Shown here: positions 10,363 through 19,289 of the stretch, piece after piece | Layout of the letters: each line of letters begins with the position of its first letter | Numbering within the stretch: position 1 is the first letter of the stretch | Source of the DNA: Aeoliella straminimaris | GTDB taxonomy: Bacteria > Planctomycetota > Planctomycetia > Pirellulales > Lacipirellulaceae | Reading direction: 5' to 3' | DNA length: 64,000 nucleotides | Assembly: GCF_024054565.1 (NCBI RefSeq) | Contig: NZ_JAMXLR010000024.1 | Span: 186,001 to 250,000, forward strand | The notes under the pieces: generated by a model | Database searches by the model: none | What the model was told of the DNA's origin: nothing | What the model saw: only the letters and a program-made list of their open reading frames with translations | Made by a program: the position numbers and the translations under genes

Positions 10363-11778
10363 CTAGCTGTTGAGTTGAATCGCCCGAACGATGGCGTCCA
10401 GGTCGTTTTCCACCTGTACCGCGCGGTTCGCAAACGCTGCCCGGCTGACGCCACGGCTGCCGAGCACGCGGTCGAATTCCTTCTGGTCGCTGGTGTGATA
10501 AGCCACCGTGGCGGTGGGGTCTTTGAGTTGATGCCCCGTAAGAATGCATACCACCCGCTCACCGGCGTCGATCACACCCTCTTCACGCAGTAGTTTGGCT
10601 CCGGCCACGCTCGCGGCGCTAGCCGGTTCGCAGCCGAGTCCGCTGGCGCCGACCTGTGCCTTGGCGTCTAGAATCTGCTGGTCGGTCACCTCGCGTACTA
10701 CGCCATCCATGCATTCCAGTCCGCGGATGCACTTGAACAGATTCACCGGACGGTTGATCTCGATGGCGCTGGCGATGGTATCGGCCCGGCGGTGGGCAGC
10801 ATCGAGTTCTGCGTAGTAATTGTCGACCACTTCGCTGTTGGGCACGCCGGCGTTCCATCGTAGGCCACGATTCTCATACAACTCGAAGAGCGTGTCGGCC
10901 CCCTTGGCATTGATGATCGCCAGGCGGGGAATGCGGTCGATGAGGCCAAGCTCTTTCAGTTCGTGAAAGGCCTTGGCAAACGCGCTGCTGTTACCCAAGT
11001 TGCCGCCCGGCACCACGATCCAGTCGGGCACCTCCCAATTGAGGCTCTCGAGCACCCGCAGCATGATGGTCTTTTGACCTTCCAGGCGGAATGGATTAAC
11101 GCTGTTCACCAGGTAGATACCCATGCGGCTGCTGACTTCGCGGACACGCTGCATGGCGTCGTCGAAGTCGCCAGTGATCTGGATGGTCAGCGCGCCGTAA
11201 TCGAGCGCCTGCGAGAGCTTGCCGTAGCTGATCTTGCCCGAGCCGATGAAGATCACAGCCTGCATCAGTTTACTGACGCAGCAGTACAGGGCGAGCGATG
11301 CACTGGTGTTGCCGGTCGAAGCGCAGGCGGCGCGTTTGGCGCCGATGGTGTGTGCGTGGGTGAAGGCGGCCGTCATGCCATTGTCTTTGAAGCTGCCTGA
11401 AGGGTTCATCCCTTCGTACTCCAGGAACAACTGCCCTGGCTTCATTCCGACAAAGCTAGCCACGCCGTCGCTGGGCATCAGCGGGGTTTGGCCTTCGCCG
11501 ATGGTAACGACCTTGTCTGGCGTAGCGAACGGCAGTAGTTCGTGAAACCGCCATACGCCGCTGCGGCAGAGCGGATCGTTGCGACGGGTCCACTTGGCTT
11601 CGAATTCGCTGAGCGTCTTGGGTACGGCGACCTTATTCCACTGATAGGTAATATCGAGCAGGGAACCGCAAGCGTCGCAACTGGTGCGAACCTCGCCAAC
11701 GTCGTACGTGGCACCACAGCCAGGCATGATGCACTGCTGTAAGGCGATGTCTTTAGTGGTGGCAACGGGGGGCGACAC
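10363..11778 (-). CDS. thrC: Threonine synthase
   Basis: About 471 residues from a GTG at 11778, which has GGAG nine bases before it. The frame is open back to 11961 but that part is not family-like. The N-terminus has a four-cysteine zinc-ribbon (C-x4-C, then C-x2-C in SCDACGS). The PLP lysine lies in [15 protein letters not shown], followed by [14 protein letters not shown] and [17 protein letters not shown]. The enzyme makes threonine from phosphohomoserine. The zinc-ribbon extension is common in archaeal-type and planctomycete forms. It heads the minus-strand run with dapB. Confidence 0.93.
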   Translation of the reverse strand: MSPPVATTKDIALQQCIMPGCGATYDVGEVRTSCDACGSLLDITYQWNKVAVPKTLSEFEAKWTRRNDPLCRSGVWRFHELLPFATPDKVVTIGEGQTPLMPSDGVASFVGMKPGQLFLEYEGMNPSGSFKDNGMTAAFTHAHTIGAKRAACASTGNTSASLALYCCVSKLMQAVIFIGSGKISYGKLSQALDYGALTIQITGDFDDAMQRVREVSSRMGIYLVNSVNPFRLEGQKTIMLRVLESLNWEVPDWIVVPGGNLGNSSAFAKAFHELKELGLIDRIPRLAIINAKGADTLFELYENRGLRWNAGVPNSEVVDNYYAELDAAHRRADTIASAIEINRPVNLFKCIRGLECMDGVVREVTDQQILDAKAQVGASGLGCEPASAASVAGAKLLREEGVIDAGERVVCILTGHQLKDPTATVAYHTSDQKEFDRVLGSRGVSRAAFANRAVQVENDLDAIVRAIQLNS

Positions 11779-12109
11779 GGCGCGAACTCCGACGACGACG
11801 AAGGACTGGAAACACGGATCAGGCACCGTGGGGCGGTGTTCGCGCCGGCACGGCCAAGGGGTGAGAAAGTACAGCTCCAGGAGCCGTAACCCACCATCGG
11901 CAAACGAGTTACTGAAGTTTAATGCACTCCTGGCAGGTCCGCAACTCGTGGCTGCCAGCACTCCAATACGCCACCGATTCGTAGACCTGTCAAGTGAGTC
12001 GGGTTATAATGACGAGTCTCCCCCCATAGCGGGAAGCGACCCTTGATTCGTGCTCCTTTGTTACCTTACGGCATTTTGGCCGGACGGCCCCCGATTCTGG
12101 AGACCCTAG
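11779..12109. other. Divergent intergenic region between thrC and the DksA-like gene
   Basis: 331 bases. A long minus-strand open frame continues through its left half but resembles no protein. The right half carries the candidate promoter described separately for the plus-strand gene. Nothing else recognised. Confidence 0.6.
11982..12010 (+). promoter_or_regulatory. Candidate sigma-70 promoter of the DksA-like gene
   Basis: A perfect TATAAT at 12005-12010 lies 17 bases after TAGACC (11982-11987), which matches TTGACA at four of six positions. Transcription would begin near 12017, about 93 bases before the ATG at 12110. Confidence 0.45.
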
Positions 12110-12475
12110 ATGAAGAAGAGCGACACGCAGGCCTACAAGAATCAACTCCTCCTCCTTCGCGCTCGCCTCCGTGGCGACGTCAATGCCATGGCCGACGCCG
12201 CCCTGCGAAACTCCGGTCTGGAAGGCGAATCTTCTAGCATGCCGATTCACATGGCCGAGTTGGGAAGTGAGAACTTCGAGCAAGAGTTTACCCTGAGCCT
12301 GGTCGCCTCCGAAGAAGATACGTTGGCTCAAATCGACGGGGCGCTGGCGAGAGTGGAAGAGGGGAACTTCGGCAAGTGCGTTGAATGCGATGGCGTGATT
12401 CCCAAGACTCGTTTAAACGCGATTCCCTACACGCCCGTTTGCATTAAGTGTGCTGAGAAGCTAGAAAAAAGCTGA
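12110..12475 (+). CDS. DksA/TraR-family zinc-finger protein
   Basis: 121 residues. The C-terminal half has the family zinc finger C-x2-C-x17-C-x2-C (GKCVECDG ... YTPVCIKCAEK), and the N-terminal half is a helical coiled-coil (residues about 5-75) as in DksA. Such proteins insert into the secondary channel of RNA polymerase or act as related zinc proteins. The acidic tip of E. coli DksA (DxxDxA) is not clearly visible, so a true (p)ppGpp cofactor role is uncertain. CTGGAGA precedes the ATG. It is followed 78 bases later by lspA on the same strand. Confidence 0.88.
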   Translation: MKKSDTQAYKNQLLLLRARLRGDVNAMADAALRNSGLEGESSSMPIHMAELGSENFEQEFTLSLVASEEDTLAQIDGALARVEEGNFGKCVECDGVIPKTRLNAIPYTPVCIKCAEKLEKS

Positions 12476-12553
12476 ATATTGCCACCGACGAGCGTTTAGA
12501 GTCAAGCAGTCAGGGGCAAGACTCGAATGCTACGACCATGGGAGGGACAGCGG

Positions 12554-13153
12554 ATGTCCAACGAAGCGGGCAAAGCTGCCAACCCCTACGCTGGTGGCCA
12601 TACGAAGAGTGCCACGGCACCGGTTCCCAAGAGTCGCATTGCGCTGTTTGTGGTGCCGGCCGTTCTAGGGCTTGTTGCCGATCTGGTCAGCAAGTGGTGG
12701 ATGTTCTCGCAAGCGGAATTGCGCAACGGCAACATCTGGTGGGTGATCTCCGACTACGCCGGCTTCCAGTTGAGCCTGAATGAAGGCGCCCTGTTTGGCA
12801 TGGGCCAGGGATATGTCTGGGTGTTTGCGGCCTTTGGCATCCTGGCCGCCGTGGCGCTACCCATCTGGTTGTTTCGCTTCGGCGCGGCGTCCGACGCCTT
12901 GCTCACCTTTGCTCTGGGCTGTGTGATGGCCGGCATTCTGGGAAATCTGTACGATCGCTTGGGCCTGCATGGCGAACAGATTCATGGCGAATCGATCAAA
13001 GCGGTTCGTGATTGGATTCTGCTTCAATGGGGTGCGGAGTACCGCTGGCCCAACTTCAATATCGCCGACACACTGCTGGTAGTCGGGGCAGCGATCGTCT
13101 TCTACCGTTCGCTGTTCATGCCGGATAAAGACGCAAAGACGCAAACGAGTTAG
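12554..13153 (+). CDS. lspA: Lipoprotein signal peptidase (signal peptidase II)
   Basis: 199 residues from the ATG at 12554, chosen because GGAGGG lies about seven bases upstream; an ATG at 12527 would add nine residues. Four membrane helices are visible. The two aspartyl-protease motifs are present: GNLYDRL (Asp) and RWPNFNIADTLL (Asp). The first-helix region VADLVSKWW and the FQLSLNEGALFGM loop are also family-like. It cleaves the signal peptide of prolipoproteins in the inner membrane, which fits the lipoproteins coded in this window. The first 30 residues are a hydrophilic extension. Confidence 0.94.
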   Translation: MSNEAGKAANPYAGGHTKSATAPVPKSRIALFVVPAVLGLVADLVSKWWMFSQAELRNGNIWWVISDYAGFQLSLNEGALFGMGQGYVWVFAAFGILAAVALPIWLFRFGAASDALLTFALGCVMAGILGNLYDRLGLHGEQIHGESIKAVRDWILLQWGAEYRWPNFNIADTLLVVGAAIVFYRSLFMPDKDAKTQTS

Positions 13154-13622
13154 CTTCGCGCGTCGCCGACAGCCTGCTCTTACTGCTTTGTTCTCACTCA
13201 GGGTTGCGCTATGCGCAACTCTGATCGGAGGTGGTGCTCAGATCATGGGGCAACATCCCGTATGCGGAATCTGGTTGACCATGAGAACGGAGTATTCAAA
13301 ATCGGCAGGCCCCATTACGATTCCGATTTTTGGAATACAAGTCATAGAGATTTCCACATATTTGGAGGTTGGATTCGGGATTCCACTGGGGATCGTCGTT
13401 TAGATGTGTACAATGACCATGCTAATTTTGGTCAGATTCACGACCGAACTTGTCCCCCGCTTCATAAGCTGTCACGACCAAAGAATGGTCATTTAGTCGC
13501 TGCCTGTGAGGTCAGACGATCTTGTCCCGCGGCGGCAGGTGAGTGACACATCTTGGCGTATCGGCCTATGTGGCGAACTTCGTCCGGACGGATGGAGCGA
13601 CTTGAGCAAGGGAGACTCTGTT
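13154..13622. other. Non-coding or decayed stretch with lower GC than its surroundings
   Basis: 469 bases between lspA and the Rrf2-type gene. About 13260-13500 is visibly AT-richer than its neighbours. Two short open frames (13188-13403 and 13211-13546) overlap each other; neither has recognisable motifs or a good ribosome site. It may be a gene remnant or a long leader. Confidence 0.5.
13203..13219. repeat. Perfect inverted repeat 50 bases after lspA
   Basis: GTTGCGC (13203-13209) and GCGCAAC (13213-13219) pair around a 3-base loop. There is no T tract, so it may be a transcript-end hairpin or part of a regulatory leader. Confidence 0.35.
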
Positions 13623-14144
13623 ATGAAGGTATCTCGTTCCATGGCGTACGCCGTTCAGGCGTTGCAGCAGTTGGCTATTGCTGACTCCAAGTCTCCTATC
13701 CCCTGCAATCTGTTGGCTCGCGAGGGCCAGATGCCCGAGCGATTCTTACTACAGATCCTTCGTACACTCGTGAACAATGGTCTGCTGAACTCCATCCGCG
13801 GCGTGGAAGGCGGCTACGTGCTTGCCAAGCCAGCCGAGGAGATCAGCCTGTTGGACGTCTTCGAAGCGTTCGACACGCCCATCGTGCCGAGCATTCCGCC
13901 GTTGCCGTCCCTTTCGGAATATTCTCGGACTCAGATGTCGCAAAGCATGAACCGGCTGGCGGGGTTGGTTCGTGGTGAACTTTCGCAGACCAGTATTGCC
14001 GACTTGTTGGAGCCGACCTCAGAGTCGACCACGGATTCGGCTCCGCAGCCGACGGCGCAATCGCAGGGGGTACCGCAGCCAAAGATTCCTGCCCAACCCC
14101 ACGTGCCGGCCCAGCCAGTCACCCAATCGCCTTCGGAAGTTTGA
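13623..14144 (+). CDS. Rrf2-family transcription regulator lacking the Fe-S cysteines
   Basis: 173 residues from the ATG at 13623 (MKVSRSMAYAVQALQQLA), which matches the usual Rrf2 start; AGGGAGA lies 9-15 bases upstream. Residues 1-85 form the winged helix: PIPCNLLAREGQMPERFLLQILRTLV and SIRGVEGGYVLAKPAEEISLLDVFEAF are classic. The three-cysteine cluster that binds [2Fe-2S] in IscR and NsrR is absent; that region is PSIPPLPSLSEYSRTQM. The C-terminal 50 residues are Pro/Gln/Ser-rich and probably disordered. It is therefore likely a regulator responding to something other than an Fe-S cluster. Targets unknown. Confidence 0.85.
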   Translation: MKVSRSMAYAVQALQQLAIADSKSPIPCNLLAREGQMPERFLLQILRTLVNNGLLNSIRGVEGGYVLAKPAEEISLLDVFEAFDTPIVPSIPPLPSLSEYSRTQMSQSMNRLAGLVRGELSQTSIADLLEPTSESTTDSAPQPTAQSQGVPQPKIPAQPHVPAQPVTQSPSEV

Positions 14145-14199
14145 CGCGGCGCGGGCTGATTGTCGTGGGATTCGAAACGCTGTCGCCCAACCGACATGG

Positions 14200-15207
14200 T
14201 TACTGTGCGGCAGTGCCGCGTCCCTGTGGTGAGAAGGCGATGTGGTGGCCCACTTCCAGCAGTCGCAAGTCGACGGCGAACCCGCGCCGACGCAGCGCGT
14301 TTTGCAGCTTGCGTACTTCGGCCGTACTGTCCGGATAGGCCCACACCAGCACGACGGTTTGCTGGGGCGTCGTCGCCTCCAGGGCTCTGGACAGATCGGA
14401 TCCCTGGGCGAGGGCTTCGTCGACGGTGACCCCCAGGCCATCGACGACGGGGTGGATCTCCCCTGCCAGGGCGTATACCCCTCGCGGTCCCGCGGGGGGC
14501 TCGACAGGCAGGTGCGTGTAGTACAGGACGTAGTTGCCGACCGGTTCCAATTCGCCGATGCCGTTGTTGCGTTTCAGATCGCGCACCAGTGAATCGGGCG
14601 AACGGCCCTTCCACTTCTGGGTCAGGGCCTCCAACGGTACCAGCGCGACTTTACCATGCTCCACGCGCAGGTAGAGCCGTTTATCGCTTTCGCTCCTCAC
14701 CATGGGAGTGGGTGTGTGCACCAGTGTCTTGGCTTTCGCTCCCTGCGATTCGATGGCCACCTTCTCGAGCATCAGTTTTTGCCACTGCATGTCTGCTTTG
14801 GCCATGGCCGTGCGAAGCTTCAAACGCTCTTTTTCGGCTCCTTCCAAAGAGGACTTCTTGTGTTTGAGTTCCTCTTCCACCGCTGCAATGTGCGTGGCCA
14901 ATCCGATCCGATCCGCGTCGCGCTGGTCGGCTTCGTTCACCATGCCAACGAGTTGGTTGTGAAGTTTGGCGAGTGATAGTTTTTCATGGGTCAGCGATTC
15001 CACGCGAGCCGTGACTGACGCTTCGGTAAGAACAGGTGCTTGCTGTGCTACCGGCGCCTGGGCATCGAGATGGGGCTGCATGGCAGCGCGAATGCCCACC
15101 ACAATTACCAGCAGGATCAGGATGCCGACGATATTGGCAACGATGTCGAGGAACGAGTCCATGACGCCATTGTCCGACATGTCCGAGTCGCTACGGTGCC
15201 GAGCCAT
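14200..15207 (-). CDS. ExbD/MotB-like single-pass membrane protein with the conserved Asp
   Basis: 335 residues. After a short cytoplasmic tail there is one membrane helix (about 22-39, IVANIVGILILLVIVVGI). Asp21 in SFLDIV sits where ExbD/TolR carry the proton-carrying Asp. Residues about 65-140 are a coiled coil rich in Glu/Lys/Ala, then a periplasmic domain (SDKRLYLRVEHGKVALVPL onward) without an OmpA peptidoglycan-binding motif. It is the third gene of the operon starting at 18821, 24 bases after the previous one. By analogy it is a stator-partner subunit; what it moves is unknown. Confidence 0.75.
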   Translation of the reverse strand: MARHRSDSDMSDNGVMDSFLDIVANIVGILILLVIVVGIRAAMQPHLDAQAPVAQQAPVLTEASVTARVESLTHEKLSLAKLHNQLVGMVNEADQRDADRIGLATHIAAVEEELKHKKSSLEGAEKERLKLRTAMAKADMQWQKLMLEKVAIESQGAKAKTLVHTPTPMVRSESDKRLYLRVEHGKVALVPLEALTQKWKGRSPDSLVRDLKRNNGIGELEPVGNYVLYYTHLPVEPPAGPRGVYALAGEIHPVVDGLGVTVDEALAQGSDLSRALEATTPQQTVVLVWAYPDSTAEVRKLQNALRRRGFAVDLRLLEVGHHIAFSPQGRGTAAQ

Positions 15208-15231
15208 TGTGTTTGTCCCATCTCCATTTGG

Positions 15232-17049
15232 TTAGGGCAGCCGCGCCACGCGTACCTCGACACCACTTTGGCGGAGGTACGTCGCTAGTGAATTGGCGAC
15301 CTCTTCACCACCAGGGCCCACGGCGATGTCGAGCACCGGTTTCCAGTACAGGCCTTGTCCTGCGATTCCCCAGTCCGCCACTTCGGCCTGAATCGCTCGT
15401 ACGAAGCGCTGCGCAGCGTGCTTGGTACCCACGTCCAGCGGAATCGCGGTGCTGGCGCGTGTTCGACGTCCCGAACGGACCACTAACTGTTGCCCCGACA
15501 CGGTTACATGAATGGTGCGGACCATCGCCATGCCCGGGGGTCCCTCCTCGGGCGCACCCGCGCCGCCACCGGCCGAGTTGCCCGGCTTCGCATTTGCCTG
15601 CATCGAATTGCCGTTGGCGGCCGTGCCTGTGGCACCGGTGGGCTGCTGGCTGGTGCCATTGGATGCGACGGAAAACTCGCTGCCGGCCGCCTGCGGAGAC
15701 TGGTCATCTTCGCTCATCGCAGCGTTCGGTTGCGACTGGTTGGCCATGGCCGCCGAAGACTGCTGCGAAGGGCCCTGCTGACCTGAGGACATCTGCGATT
15801 GCTGTAGCGCCTGTTGGCGGTCGATCTCGGCGTAGCGGTCCGGTTGGGGGCCTTCGCCACGCATGTTGGGCAATCCTTCGCCCTGGGACAAAGCGCTGGC
15901 GTCGGTCGATTCCATCGGCCGAGATTGAGAGGCTTCCAGCAGCCGCGCAATCTCGCGGGCATCCAGCGGGCGATTGCCGAACGACACATGCGTGGCCGTG
16001 TCCGAGGTGACACTGGTGCCCATCGCGGTGCCCGCTAGCTTGCCACTGCGGACCTGGTCGAGCAGGTTTGGCCCCGGTTTGAACGACCGCACCTGACTGG
16101 CAGCAAACTTGGCGGGTGCTTCTTCCCGTCGTTGGGCGAGCCGCATTCGCCCGTTCATCACGGCATGCGACATCTCCTGCGCCAGGGCGGGGTTGGCCGT
16201 GCCGTAATCGATTTGCCAGTCCTCGTCGACGATCTCGTATCCGTGATCGATGTTCAACTTGGCCAGCATGTCCGTTGTCAGGTACAGCGTACTTGCCGCG
16301 TCGGGGCGAGCCACCACCAATGGATATGATTTTTGCTGGCTGGTGAGCCCATGAGCCTTGTAATACTGATGCGCAGCGCGAATGGCTGACACCAAGGGAC
16401 CGCCCGCCGCAACACTCGCATTGAAGTCTTCCGGCGTGAGTACGATGTTCTCGGGTTGGAACACCACCGAGTCCCGTCGGCATTCGATGAAGATCGGCTG
16501 CCGACGCACCCCGTTGGGACCCACGTAGGGAACAATCGCGTAGTAGTTGTCGCCGCGCTGCTCCGCCTTTTGCTTCAGGCTTTCAATCTCCTGCTGCATC
16601 TCGGCGATCAGCTCTTGCTGGCGGGCGAGGCGTTCGGTGGCCTGCTGCACATCGTCGGTGTTGCCCTCGTCGAGGGAATTCAACTCGTCGATTTCCGCCC
16701 GCAGCATTACCAGTTGCTCCTGACGTCGGCGGATGTTCTCCTCCACCAGGCCGAGCCGTTGCTGCTCCTCTTGCAGTTGCTCGGTCATCTCGGCGCGGCG
16801 CTGCTTGAACTGCTCCGCCACGCCATCCAACCGGGCCATCTCCGCCCGCAGCTTCGCCTGCAGCGCTTCATCCACCGGTGGTGCAGCGACTGGCTGTTGG
16901 GCCAGCTGCTTTCTCTTGGCCTGGTCGAGTTGCACGCTGGCCATCACCACCAGCAACACCACCAGCACCCCCATCGTGCACAATAGCACGGCCAGAAAGG
17001 GGAACAGCGAGGCAGTTGTCGAGTTGTCGCGACGGGATGCGCGGCTCAT
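15232..17049 (-). CDS. ExbD/MotB-like membrane protein, Asp replaced by Ala, with coiled coil and low-complexity region
   Basis: 605 residues. One membrane helix (about 16-38, FPFLAVLLCTMGVLVVLL). Compared with the ExbD motif PFIDV, the segment is P17-F-L-A20-V, so the Asp is Ala. Residues 50-150 are a long Gln/Glu/Arg-rich coiled coil; about 160-330 a globular part (YAIVPYVGPNGVRRQPIFIEC); about 370-500 a Gln/Ser/Asn/Gly low-complexity stretch; then a C-terminal domain (VSGQQLVVRSGR, LDIAVGPGGEEVANSL). Its ATG overlaps the stop of the preceding gene (ATGA at 17046-17049), indicating translational coupling. No OmpA-type motif is seen. Confidence 0.75.
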   Translation of the reverse strand: MSRASRRDNSTTASLFPFLAVLLCTMGVLVVLLVVMASVQLDQAKRKQLAQQPVAAPPVDEALQAKLRAEMARLDGVAEQFKQRRAEMTEQLQEEQQRLGLVEENIRRRQEQLVMLRAEIDELNSLDEGNTDDVQQATERLARQQELIAEMQQEIESLKQKAEQRGDNYYAIVPYVGPNGVRRQPIFIECRRDSVVFQPENIVLTPEDFNASVAAGGPLVSAIRAAHQYYKAHGLTSQQKSYPLVVARPDAASTLYLTTDMLAKLNIDHGYEIVDEDWQIDYGTANPALAQEMSHAVMNGRMRLAQRREEAPAKFAASQVRSFKPGPNLLDQVRSGKLAGTAMGTSVTSDTATHVSFGNRPLDAREIARLLEASQSRPMESTDASALSQGEGLPNMRGEGPQPDRYAEIDRQQALQQSQMSSGQQGPSQQSSAAMANQSQPNAAMSEDDQSPQAAGSEFSVASNGTSQQPTGATGTAANGNSMQANAKPGNSAGGGAGAPEEGPPGMAMVRTIHVTVSGQQLVVRSGRRTRASTAIPLDVGTKHAAQRFVRAIQAEVADWGIAGQGLYWKPVLDIAVGPGGEEVANSLATYLRQSGVEVRVARLP

Positions 17050-18821
17050 GCGGCGTGGCTAGCAGGGGTGCCGGTCGAGGGACCGTCGAACTCCACGTGG
17101 GGACGGTTGACGCCGTCGCGTCCCATGCGGGCGCTCAGCAATTGAATGGCGGCCGATAGGCTCAACAAGGTTTCTTCGAAGTTGTGCGTCCGACCCAGCG
17201 TGGCCAGGTTCTGGTTCAGCGTTTCTTCCAGTTGTTTCACCTGCCCTGTGGCGTCGACCACCTTCAGCAGGATGTCGCCCTGGCGGACCAGTTGCTGTTG
17301 TTGTTCCACCGTCGCGCCGGCGGCGTCGACCAGGGCCGCCTGCATGTCCTTCAGCATTCTCTCGCTCTGGCTCACCAGCTTCTCCTGGCGATCGGCCGAC
17401 AGCACCATGGCTTCGCCCAGCGCGGCTTCTACTTCCGAAAGGTGGCGGCGGTTCTCCTGTGCCAGCTCTTCCTCGCTGCGAGTGAGCGTTTCGCCATGCT
17501 TGTGCAGGGCTTCGACCAGCAGTTCGGCCATCCGTTCCAGGCCATCCCGCAGTCGCCCGATCAGGTCGCCGGTGCCTTGCTGCACCATGTCGGCTTGCGA
17601 CTGGATGGCCAGGCTCAGCACTTCGACCTGCTTGTTGACCATGTTCTCCAACTCGCCAATCTGCTTGGCGAACACATCGTCCACCAGACCCATCCGGTTG
17701 ACGACGCCGTTCTCGATGGCGTTCACATTGCGCTGCACGCCGTCGTTCAGCATGCCAATCTGCTTTTCGATGTTGGTGTTCATTGCCGACAGTTGATGCC
17801 CCAGCAGGTGTTCGAGTGCCTGCACCTGGCGGTCGGTGGCCGAAGTCAACGTCTGGGCGTGGCGTTCCAGGCTGTCGTGCAGCGTGGCTTGCAGCGATTC
17901 GTCCAGCAGCTTGCCCGTGGCCGAAGTAATGTCGGCCCAGTGGCGATGGCTCTCCTCGATGGTGTCCTGCAGGATCTGTCCCTGGCGGGTGCTCATCGCT
18001 TCGACGGTGCGGACTACCTGCTCGGCCATTCGCCGTACGGCGGCCACCTGTGGATCGTTCGCCGAGCCGTATTCGAAGAATCGGCCGACCAGTTCCTCCT
18101 CGGTGCGGGCATCCACCTTCTCCAGCACGTTTTGCTCCATTCGCTCGACAACGAACTTGCTGAACATGATGGGAATCGACAGGGCGAGCGACAGCGTCGT
18201 GGTGTCGAACGCCGAAGTTAGTGGCGGAATCACTTGCTTGAGCGACTCGACGATGTTGTCCGCGTCGAACGACAGATGCCCAATCGCCGCGGCGATACCG
18301 ATCACGGTGCCCAAGAAGCCGAGGCTCGGCACCGCCCACAGCACCACGCGAACCAACGCGTAGCCGGACGACATGCGATCCAGGTCGACTTCTTCCAGGT
18401 GGTGGAGTTGTTTGTCGAGCGTCTCGGCCGAGTCCTTGCGGCGCACGAACTCGAGCGCCGCACGAAGGCGGCGAACCAGGTAAGTCTCCTGCAACAGCGG
18501 CGGAACGTCGTCCAGTTGTTCGGCCAGACGCGGGGCGTCGCTCGTGGGTTGGCCGCCCACGGTGGGCGGTTCCAGCAGCGTTCGCTCCAGTACCATGTTT
18601 TGCGGAATCAGGCTCAACGCTCGAAACGCGATGGCCGCCATGGCGATGAAGAACAGCACGGTTGTGCCGACTTCAATCCAGTGCCCCATCAAATAACGAT
18701 CAAGCAGCGGGCTGTGGATGATGTCCTGCTTCAACAAGGCATACATGAACATCGACGCCATACCACCCCAGATCAGTGGGGAGCGTAACAGCCATTCGGA
18801 AGCGGAGGCAATGCGTGACAC
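17046..18821 (-). CDS. MotA/TolQ/ExbB-type proton-channel protein with long coiled-coil tail (ZorA-like shape)
   Basis: 591 residues from a GTG at 18821. Four membrane helices are visible: about 14-30, 50-71, 155-181 (VPSLGFLGTVIGIAAAIG) and 199-224 (PPLTSAFDTTTLSLALSIPIMF). The last two carry the proline/glycine and Thr pattern of the TolQ/ExbB/MotA channel. From about residue 230 to 560 runs a long cytoplasmic helical tail with many heptads (repeated Glu/Gln/Leu, TVEQQQQL), which recalls ZorA of Zorya defence systems and unlike MotA has no flagellar torque loop. It heads a three-gene operon with two ExbD-like partners. No ZorC/D/E-type helicase or nuclease is nearby, so a defence role is not supported. 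Confidence 0.82.
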   Translation of the reverse strand: MSRIASASEWLLRSPLIWGGMASMFMYALLKQDIIHSPLLDRYLMGHWIEVGTTVLFFIAMAAIAFRALSLIPQNMVLERTLLEPPTVGGQPTSDAPRLAEQLDDVPPLLQETYLVRRLRAALEFVRRKDSAETLDKQLHHLEEVDLDRMSSGYALVRVVLWAVPSLGFLGTVIGIAAAIGHLSFDADNIVESLKQVIPPLTSAFDTTTLSLALSIPIMFSKFVVERMEQNVLEKVDARTEEELVGRFFEYGSANDPQVAAVRRMAEQVVRTVEAMSTRQGQILQDTIEESHRHWADITSATGKLLDESLQATLHDSLERHAQTLTSATDRQVQALEHLLGHQLSAMNTNIEKQIGMLNDGVQRNVNAIENGVVNRMGLVDDVFAKQIGELENMVNKQVEVLSLAIQSQADMVQQGTGDLIGRLRDGLERMAELLVEALHKHGETLTRSEEELAQENRRHLSEVEAALGEAMVLSADRQEKLVSQSERMLKDMQAALVDAAGATVEQQQQLVRQGDILLKVVDATGQVKQLEETLNQNLATLGRTHNFEETLLSLSAAIQLLSARMGRDGVNRPHVEFDGPSTGTPASHAA

Positions 18822-19090
18822 GATCGAGCGTCCTTTCTCGGTCTCGGGTAGTGAACCACCTATCGGCCAACGCGCAACAGGTGCGCAGCCGACCAGCGGG
18901 CCCTCACCGTAAAGATCGGCCTAATCGATAGAGTCAACCAGCAAAACTGTCAAATTGGGTTTGGCGGTGCGATGGCATTGCTAGCGGAGCAGGGCGGTGC
19001 AAAGGCTGCGAAAAGCACGCAAAACGACAAGCCAGCACTGGTCCCAGCCCGACCCTCGGTTTTCACTTTTTCCAGCACCGTCCCGCCGCC

Positions 19091-19275
19091 CGCCGAGTTT
19101 TTCCACAACCTCCCCCAATTTTCATCCATGGGCCCAAAACCCCCCCGAGTTTTGGTCCCCCCCAGGTGGTGAAACCCCTTGTTTCATAGCCCTTGCCGAC
19201 CGCGGGGTGCGACAAAACCAGGAAGTTGTTCCCCACCGTTGTTCCCCAACCCTGGCCCAAAACTCTCGACCGGCT
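19091..19275. repeat. C-rich dispersed-repeat candidate, copy A
   Basis: It contains GGGCCCAAAAC (19130-19140), GAGTTTTGGT (19147-19156), GACAAAACC (near 19211) and GGCCCAAAACTC (19254-19265). The same set of strings occurs at 56774-56905. The strings are short, so common origin is an inference. Confidence 0.35.
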
Positions 19276-19289
19276 CCAGCACTGGCTTT

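Noticed and set aside
17184-18221. 345-codon plus-strand frame opposite the motor gene
   Set aside because: Gln/His/Leu-rich mirror of the coiled-coil codons; no start site or motifs.
14200-18821. Zorya phage-defence system
   Set aside because: The channel protein has the ZorA shape, but there is no OmpA domain in the partners and no ZorC, ZorD or ZorE gene nearby.
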